Positions 25,210 to 30,340 of a stretch of DNA of 30,340 nucleotides are shown here, piece by piece. This DNA is from NORP181 sp047623555 (GTDB taxonomy: Bacteria; Pseudomonadota; Alphaproteobacteria; Rhodobacterales; Rhodobacteraceae). The notes under the pieces were generated by a model, which was given only the letters and a program-made list of their open reading frames with translations, had not been told where the DNA came from and did no database searches. Position 1 is the first letter of the stretch, and each line of letters starts with the position of its first letter. The stretch is taken from contig JBLHMP010000050.1 of assembly GCA_047623555.1 (NCBI GenBank), positions 1 through 30,340 on the forward strand, written 5' to 3'. A program made the translations under genes and the position numbers.

Positions 25210-26229
25210 ATGAAAACCTTTAGATATACCGCAATGGCGGTGGGTGCTGCTGCAATTTTGGCGGGAACCGTTGCAACGGCAGAAATTACAAAACTACGCA
25301 TTCAGACACATCATGGACCGGAATCGGTGTCTGGTAAGCTGGCTACTGAGTATGTCGATAACATTCAGTTAATGTCTGGCGGCGATATTCAGGTTGAGAT
25401 GTTCTATTCTTCGGCTGTTGTTAAGTCGGTTGAAACATTTGATGCGGCTGCGACCGGCATTTTGGACTGTGACTTTACCGGCGGTGGATACCAGACAGGT
25501 AAAAATCCTGCGTTCCAGTTTGTTGGCGACATCATGGGTGGCTATTCGACCCCCTACCAGCAGCTAAGCTGGTTGTATTACGGTGGTGGTCTTGAGGCCG
25601 CACAAGGGTTGTACAACAAATACGACATGCAGCTGATCGGCTGGTGGCTTGGCGGGCAAGAGAGCCTTGTTTCCAACGACCCAATTCGCAATGCCGCAGA
25701 TTTCAAAAACTGGAAATTCCGTTCGCCTCCTGGCATGGAAACAAAGATTTTTGACAAAATGGGCGCTTCGCCAATCGTGATGGATTTCACTGAAATCTTT
25801 ACCGCGCTGGAAACCGGCATCATTGACGGCGCCGACGCGTCATCACTGGCCAACAACAAGGGTATGGGGCTGTACGAAATCTCTAAGCACGCTACTTTCC
25901 CGGGCTTCCACTCGATGCCATCCGATCACCTGGCGTGTAACAAAGCCGTTTGGGATGCGATGCCTGCGGCGCACCGTTCGATCATGTCGGTTGGCATGGA
26001 AAGCCTGGCACTGCGCACAGCCCTGTTTACTGAAAAGGCAAACGCCGAAGCCGCCGCCGCATTGATTGCAGATGGTGTAACCCTGTGGGCTTGGGCCCCC
26101 GAAGACATGGCAGCGTTCCGTGCTGCGGCACAAGCGTCCTGGCCCGAGTACGCCACTACGCCAGAAGCCAAAGCACTGGTTGCAAGCCACATGGCCTATC
26201 TTGAGCAACTTGGCCTTGTCGAAAAATAA
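25210..26229 (+). CDS. dctP: TRAP transporter substrate-binding protein (DctP family)
   Basis: Periplasmic receptor of a tripartite ATP-independent transporter, delivering an organic anion to the DctQM permease. I chose ATG 25210 because GGAGGA lies eight bases upstream and the protein then starts with a signal peptide (MKTFRYTAMAVGAAAILAGT, cleavage after ATA near residue 24). The mature part shows the DctP pattern: LRIQTHHGPESVSGKLATEY, the block W-KFRSPPGME with the conserved Arg that binds the ligand carboxylate, and FTALETGIIDGADASS. The length of 339 residues is normal. Close relatives in this subfamily carry keto or hydroxy acids or other organic anions; the substrate cannot be read from the sequence. 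A strong hairpin follows the stop codon. Confidence 0.92.
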   Translation: MKTFRYTAMAVGAAAILAGTVATAEITKLRIQTHHGPESVSGKLATEYVDNIQLMSGGDIQVEMFYSSAVVKSVETFDAAATGILDCDFTGGGYQTGKNPAFQFVGDIMGGYSTPYQQLSWLYYGGGLEAAQGLYNKYDMQLIGWWLGGQESLVSNDPIRNAADFKNWKFRSPPGMETKIFDKMGASPIVMDFTEIFTALETGIIDGADASSLANNKGMGLYEISKHATFPGFHSMPSDHLACNKAVWDAMPAAHRSIMSVGMESLALRTALFTEKANAEAAAALIADGVTLWAWAPEDMAAFRAAAQASWPEYATTPEAKALVASHMAYLEQLGLVEK

Positions 26230-26245
26230 TACCTGAAACACCTGG

Positions 26246-26279
26246 CCCGGCCAAAGGAAAATCCTTTGGCCGGGTTTTT
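26246..26279 (+). terminator. Intercistronic hairpin with T-tract between dctP and dctQ
   Basis: A perfect 13-bp stem (26246-26258 with 26262-26274), a three-base AAA loop, then TTTTT at 26275-26279: a textbook intrinsic terminator placed 17 bases after the dctP stop and 45 bases before dctQ. In binding-protein transport operons such a hairpin lets most transcripts stop after the receptor gene, or protects its 3' end, so that the receptor is made in excess over the permease. Confidence 0.85.
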
Positions 26280-26323
26280 GAAATGCCCGCGGATATTGAC
26301 CGCGGATGGGGAGGAAGCGCTCG

Positions 26324-27214
26324 ATGGAGCAACGTTACGGAACGCCAATCGAATGGCTGATCCCATTTATTTTCTGTGTTTGTTTTGGCTGGGTCATCTG
26401 GCACGGTCCGGCCTATATTCTGGATTTTGGACCTGAAAACGCACAGCTTTTGGCACAGTTTGATCGGATTGATGTAACGCCGACCCTGTCGCCTGTTTTT
26501 GGGCTCAGGGGGGATTTCGTTGATTACGCCGCGCTGATCCTGTCGCCACTCCTCTTTATGGTTGGTATCATGACCGTACGCCGTGCGCCGATGGAATATG
26601 ACCCGCTGTACAAAGTCGACCGGCCATCCATCTTTTTTGGACGCATTACGATGATGCTGATTATCATCATGACCTCGGTGATGTTGTACGAAGTTATTGT
26701 GCGTTATGTGTTTGACGCGCCGACGCTCTGGGCCAACGAATTGTCACTTTGGGTTGCTGGATTTGTGTTCTTGCTGGCGGGAATTTATGCCATGCAGCAG
26801 CGCTGCCATATCCGTATTTTTCTTCTGTATGACGCGGTTCCCCGGGTCCTGCAAAAGACGTTTGATATCATTTCGACCTCGCTTATCGTGTTCTTTGCAT
26901 TGGCGCTGATTTATGGCGGCTACGGCGAAGCCTTTGCGAAATTCATGCGTTGGGAGACCTTTGGCACCGCGTTTGACCCGCCGATTCCGGCAACATTGAA
27001 AACCATGGTTCTGTTTGTTGTGTCGATGGTCGCCATACAGGCGGTTATGAACCTGATTAACGACTGGCATCTGGTGCCGGTAAAACACACCGCCGCCGAC
27101 GACATCGACCAGGACGAAATTGAACGCCTTAAGGCCGCAGTTGGCGTAGACGGCGTTGGAGATCTGGACGTGACACGCAGCGCAATTCAAAGCACGAAGA
27201 CAAGGGACACCTGA
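26324..27214 (+). CDS. dctQ: TRAP transporter small permease (DctQ), long variant
   Basis: Small membrane subunit of the TRAP transporter. ATG 26324 is preferred: GGGGAGGA ends eight bases upstream, and this leaves MEQRYGTPIEW as the N-terminus. The in-frame ATG at 26306 overlaps that Shine-Dalgarno. The 296 residues exceed the usual 160-190. Two extra hydrophobic segments (about 10-28 and 70-90) precede the four-helix core, which has MMLIIIMTSVMLYEVIVRYV, the typical LWANELSLWVAGFVFLLAG block and RCHIRI. The hydrophilic C-terminal tail of about 40 residues is rich in Asp and Lys. The stop overlaps the dctM start (TGATG). Confidence 0.9.
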   Translation: MEQRYGTPIEWLIPFIFCVCFGWVIWHGPAYILDFGPENAQLLAQFDRIDVTPTLSPVFGLRGDFVDYAALILSPLLFMVGIMTVRRAPMEYDPLYKVDRPSIFFGRITMMLIIIMTSVMLYEVIVRYVFDAPTLWANELSLWVAGFVFLLAGIYAMQQRCHIRIFLLYDAVPRVLQKTFDIISTSLIVFFALALIYGGYGEAFAKFMRWETFGTAFDPPIPATLKTMVLFVVSMVAIQAVMNLINDWHLVPVKHTAADDIDQDEIERLKAAVGVDGVGDLDVTRSAIQSTKTRDT

Positions 27215-29028
27215 TGGACATCGGAACTATATCTTTGGCCCTCATGGTAGGGCTGGTGGTGCTATTGGCGATCGGCATGCCGCTGGGTCTTGCCTCGGCG
27301 TTTATGGCCGTTGCCGTATTGGTGATGAAGTTTGAACCGGCTTTGTTGCTGAATCCGCTTAGTTTTGGCGATGGCATCCTGACCGGTCGACCCGGAATGG
27401 GGCCCCTGAATATTTTGGCGCAAAAGATATACGGGTTGTTAACGGACTACGTCCTCATATCAATTCCGTTGTTCATTTTCATGGCGTCATTGCTGGAACG
27501 ATCCGGCATCGCCAAAGATATGTACACGTCGCTTAACGTCTGGCTGAACCGCACCCGTGGCGGTATTGCAATTGTGACGTCGATCATGGCTGTGATCATG
27601 GCCGCCATGTCGGGCATCATCGGTGGCGAAGTTGTCCTGCTTGGCCTGATCGCGCTGCCGCAGATGTTGCGGCTTGGCTATAGTCAGAACCTGGCCATTG
27701 GTACAATTTGCGCCAGTGGTAGCCTTGGCACCATGATCCCCCCGTCGATTGTTCTGATCATTTACGGGCTCATCACCGAAACCTCGATCAAGTCGCTATT
27801 CACGGCGGCCTTTTTGCCCGGGTTCATGTTGGCCAGCCTTATTATCCTCTATATCATCGTGCGCACGCAGTTGCACCCCGAGGACGCGCCATTGCCGGAC
27901 CCAGTGCCCGGAGAACCCTATGGCCGCGAAAAGGGCAAACTGTTTCTGAATTTCTTGGTGGTTCTGGCCGCAGGTTTTGGCACCGCGCTGTTTTTACGGG
28001 CGTCGTTTTTCACAGTGACCGGGCAGAACATCGACCTGGGTGATGGTGCCGAACTTATTACCGGCGGCACTCCTGGCCATGTGCCTTGGTTCGGCGGCAT
28101 CGTGGTTATCGCGCTTTTGCTGATCTTTTTCTTCTTTGGCCGCCAGCATACCGTGCGGGCCTGGACGATGGGTAAAGGCCTCGTGCCGCCGATCCTGGTG
28201 ATTGGTGTTGTTCTTGGCTCAATCTATGGCGGTATCACCGGCATCACCGAGGCCGCCGGAATGGGGGCGTTGACCGTTTTTGTTCTGATGATCCTTTATC
28301 AGAAAACCGGCACAGATTGGCTCGCCGGTATAAAACGCAACGCGCGTCTCTTGCTGGGCTATGTCGTGGTGGTCCTTATTCTGCCACAGGTGTTTCTAAA
28401 TTGGGAGGGTCAGGCCCTAGGCATTACTCAGACTGTTCTGACCTTTAGCCTGCTGCTAATTTGGTCGCTGGTTTTGCCAAATGTGCGCGACGGGTTGTGG
28501 GACAGCCTGATGCGGACGCTCAAATCAACCGGCACCATCATTTGGGTGACTATCGGCGCGGCTGCGTTGGCGGGGGCCTATACAATTGCGGGCGGACCGC
28601 AGTATGTTGCTGATCTGATTGTTGGATCAAACATGCCAACAATGGCGGTCATTCTAACCATGATGCTGATCCTGTTGTTCATGGGCGCGTTTATGGATTG
28701 GGTCGGGATTGTATTGCTGATCATCCCGGTTTTTCTGCCGATCATCTACCGGTTGCCCATCGAAGAGATCGGCCTGTTTGGCGTGCTGCAACCCAAGTAT
28801 CTGTCGGTGTGGTTTGGCGTCGTGTTCTGTATGAACATGCAAGTCAGTTTTCTGTCGCCACCTTTTGGCCCTGCGGCATTCTACCTGAAATCGGTGGCTC
28901 CGGCGCATATATCCCTAACGGATATCTTCAAGGGCTTCTTGCCGTTTATCTGCATCCAGCTGTTTGCACTATCTATCCTGCTGATCTGGCCGCCCATCGT
29001 CGAAGTTCTGCTTGATTGGGGGAAATAA
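27214..29028 (+). CDS. dctM: TRAP transporter large permease (DctM), extended form
   Basis: Large membrane subunit that couples sodium-driven uptake to substrate movement. It has 604 residues against about 430 in the simplest DctM proteins. Family blocks are LAIGMPLGLASAFMA, IPLFIFMASLLERSGIAKDM, ASGSLGTMIPPSIVLIIYG and GGITGITEAAGMGAL. A segment of about 100 residues around 225-320, with two further membrane helices and a periplasmic loop, and another around 370-450 account for the extra length. Long DctQ and long DctM occur together here, which suggests they belong to one subtype. The start overlaps dctQ (TGATG), with GGGA just upstream. A perfect inverted repeat begins four bases after the stop. 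Confidence 0.93.
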   Translation: MDIGTISLALMVGLVVLLAIGMPLGLASAFMAVAVLVMKFEPALLLNPLSFGDGILTGRPGMGPLNILAQKIYGLLTDYVLISIPLFIFMASLLERSGIAKDMYTSLNVWLNRTRGGIAIVTSIMAVIMAAMSGIIGGEVVLLGLIALPQMLRLGYSQNLAIGTICASGSLGTMIPPSIVLIIYGLITETSIKSLFTAAFLPGFMLASLIILYIIVRTQLHPEDAPLPDPVPGEPYGREKGKLFLNFLVVLAAGFGTALFLRASFFTVTGQNIDLGDGAELITGGTPGHVPWFGGIVVIALLLIFFFFGRQHTVRAWTMGKGLVPPILVIGVVLGSIYGGITGITEAAGMGALTVFVLMILYQKTGTDWLAGIKRNARLLLGYVVVVLILPQVFLNWEGQALGITQTVLTFSLLLIWSLVLPNVRDGLWDSLMRTLKSTGTIIWVTIGAAALAGAYTIAGGPQYVADLIVGSNMPTMAVILTMMLILLFMGAFMDWVGIVLLIIPVFLPIIYRLPIEEIGLFGVLQPKYLSVWFGVVFCMNMQVSFLSPPFGPAAFYLKSVAPAHISLTDIFKGFLPFICIQLFALSILLIWPPIVEVLLDWGK

Positions 29029-29031
29029 CCT

Positions 29032-29077
29032 ATAGGCCTAAGTCAGGTGCAGTGTGCTGCACCTGACTTAGGCCTAT
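29032..29077. repeat. Perfect 21-bp inverted repeat with TGTG loop
   Basis: Positions 29032-29052 and 29057-29077 are exact reverse complements, with a four-base TGTG loop (29053-29056). It starts four bases after the dctM stop codon. No T-run follows on either strand, so it is not a standard intrinsic terminator, although so stable a stem could block polymerase or protect the mRNA 3' end. The perfection over 21 bp could also mean a dispersed hairpin repeat or a recent mobile trace. Confidence 0.85.
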
Positions 29078-29078
29078 T

Positions 29079-29427
29079 GCTATTCAACGTCGAATTCCCA
29101 ATCTGTCAGATTTGAAAGCGCTGTTTCAACCATATTGACGCTGCTGTAGCTTCTCACGTCAGCTCCGCTAACGGAGCGACAACAGTTTTCGATTGGCGAA
29201 ACGGCAGGACAGTAGTATCGTTCATCGTGAGCTTCTGGCTGGCTTTGACACCCGCCACAATACGCCGCCTTTCAAATCACGCCATCACCAAATTCCCACA
29301 GAGCTCTCAAATGGGTACGTAGCGAGGCGCGCCTTATGAATAATCCCATCCAGTTTTCGCAGGAGATGCGTTTCTGCGGGAAGTTCTCTGATCGCTGTTT
29401 TTAGAGTTTTTCAACGGAATAGGTCAT
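29079..29427. other. Non-coding stretch between dctM and the nitroreductase gene
   Basis: About 350 bases without a defensible gene. A small perfect hairpin occurs at 29162-29177 (GCTCCG, CTAA loop, CGGAGC). The segment GAGTTTTTCAACGGAAT near 29406 resembles the ends seen on some insertion sequences, but no transposase sequence is attached. The 3' end of the minus-strand nitroreductase gene lies at the right edge, so any terminator for it would have to be here; I see no stem followed by a T-run in the right orientation. Confidence 0.4.
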
Positions 29428-30105
29428 TCACTCCATAAACCCAAGAAAACGCGCGGTGTTTTCGATAGGGCGACGACGTGAGACAACCGAGTTCGCAACA
29501 AAATCTTCTTCTGGCCAACCAAGCGCTACGCAAGTCAAAATGACTTGATCGTCAGGAATGTTTGCCACTTCCCGCACCACGGGGCTTTGCATAATACCTT
29601 GCCCGTTGATGACTGCCCCAAGGCCTTTGCCCCAAGCGGCCAGTACCAAGCCATATGTCATCGCGCCGGAGTCAAAATGCGCGATCGTATTGCCGAGAAG
29701 CGCGCGATCAAAGCAGACAACGATAGAGACTGGAGCGTCAAACTGGCGAAAGCCGCGCATGACCCAGTCTTGTCTGCGCTCTGCATCATGTCGCTCAATT
29801 CCCATGGCCTCGAATAATTGCACCGCAATTTCGATCTGACGGGTGCGGTGTTTCCCTTCGTAGGCGGCGTAGTCCCCGATTTCACGACTGGGTGACGTGC
29901 CGTTGAGCATCCTTTCCGTGTTACCTTTGCGAATGTCTTCCAGCGGTTCGCCGGTCAGAACATGAAGGTGCCAAGGCTGGGTGTTCATCGAGGAGGGTGC
30001 CCGGTTGGCCAAGGCAATGATCTCTTCCAGCAGTTCGCGCGAAACAGGCTGGTTTGTAAATCCGCGGATGGAGCGGCGCTCTTGCATTGCCTGATCGAGG
30101 TTCAT
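29428..30105 (-). CDS. Nitroreductase-family flavoprotein
   Basis: FMN-dependent NAD(P)H oxidoreductase of the nitroreductase fold, cytoplasmic and usually a homodimer, 225 residues. The N-terminal RRSIRGF provides FMN-phosphate contacts. APSSMNTQPWHLHVLTG is the classic second FMN-binding block. FDSGAMTYGLVLAAWGKGLG and the C-terminal IPDDQVILTCVALGWPEED also fit the family, as does the final RRRPIENTARFLGF. I chose ATG 30105 because AAGGA lies six bases upstream; TTG at 30108 is in frame but less likely. The natural substrate cannot be told. It stands alone, convergent with the TRAP operon. Confidence 0.9.
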   Translation of the reverse strand: MNLDQAMQERRSIRGFTNQPVSRELLEEIIALANRAPSSMNTQPWHLHVLTGEPLEDIRKGNTERMLNGTSPSREIGDYAAYEGKHRTRQIEIAVQLFEAMGIERHDAERRQDWVMRGFRQFDAPVSIVVCFDRALLGNTIAHFDSGAMTYGLVLAAWGKGLGAVINGQGIMQSPVVREVANIPDDQVILTCVALGWPEEDFVANSVVSRRRPIENTARFLGFME

Positions 30106-30276
30106 CAATAGTCCTTTATAAATTTGAGTGGGCCCATAGCCTCGGGACCTAACTGAAAGCGTTCAATTTGCGGGAAGGGATTTTGCAAATCGATTACAAA
30201 AGACTAAAGGCATCCGCGTTTGAGAATAAGCCCCCTGGAGAGGCGTTAGGGGATGATTTCGACGATATGACGTGGC

Positions 30277-30340
30277 GGCACGAGGCACGAGGCACGAGGC
30301 ACGAGGCACGAGGCACGAGGCACGAGGCACGAGGCACGAG
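30277..30340. repeat. Heptanucleotide tandem repeat (GGCACGA), cut by the window end
   Basis: Nine exact copies of GGCACGA run from 30277 to 30339, with the first base of a tenth at 30340, so the true length is unknown. No copy differs. Seven is not a multiple of three, so all three frames on a strand read the same seven-codon cycle, and none contains a stop on either strand. An ATG at 30268 reads MTWR and then into the repeat (HEARGTR per 21 bases). Whether a gene continues beyond the edge cannot be seen. Confidence 0.9.

Noticed and set aside
30277..30340. Possible CRISPR array at the right edge.
   Set aside because: The unit is only seven bases and has no spacers; it is a simple tandem repeat.

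Overview
The window looks like a chromosomal segment of a marine alphaproteobacterium, probably Rhodobacterales (Roseobacter group). The grounds are the TRAP transporter with an FCD-type GntR regulator, the cyoABCD quinol oxidase, the two-domain MprF, and IS21/IS256-type debris in mid-GC DNA. Genus is not assigned. Assignments come from reading motifs and remembered family sequences, not from a search.

Region 1 (1-594) is a long non-coding leader. It holds what look like IS21-family terminal repeats (127-184) and a cluster of ACCACAAA-type motifs (322-453) ahead of a large operon.

Region 2 (595-13452) is one tightly packed plus-strand operon, the most interesting part of the window. It is a divergent alginate-type exopolysaccharide locus: algD - alg8 - alg44 - algA - algG - unknown - algX - oversized TPR/Sel1 protein - algL. 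Precursor supply (AlgD, the guanylyltransferase half of AlgA) and the polymerase (Alg8) keep their key residues. The regulatory and modification parts do not. The PilZ domain of Alg44 lacks the c-di-GMP arginines, the phosphomannose-isomerase cupin of AlgA lacks its histidines, AlgG lacks DPHD, AlgX has lost the His and Ser of its triad, and AlgL has lost its active-site His. No algE, algI, algJ or algF is present. A coherent reading is a stripped-down mannuronan-like synthase/secretion machine whose tailoring enzymes survive as pseudoenzyme scaffolds.

Region 3 (13453-17571) is a scar of mobile and broken genes joined end to end: the tail of an amino-acid ABC ATPase, a frameshifted serine recombinase, a HigA-like antitoxin fragment, a small unknown ORF, an internally deleted tyrosine integrase, an IS256 transposase piece, an IS21 istA/istB-like remnant and a frameshifted MFS transporter.

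Region 4 (17572-24226, minus strand) holds cyoABCD, a cytochrome bo-type ubiquinol oxidase, followed 86 bases later by mprF, which aminoacylates and flips phosphatidylglycerol.

Region 5 (24372-29077) has a GntR/FCD regulator divergent from a dctP-dctQ-dctM TRAP operon. There is a strong hairpin between dctP and dctQ and a perfect 21-bp inverted repeat after dctM. Region 6 (29079-30340) holds a nitroreductase (minus strand) and a heptanucleotide tandem repeat that runs off the right edge.
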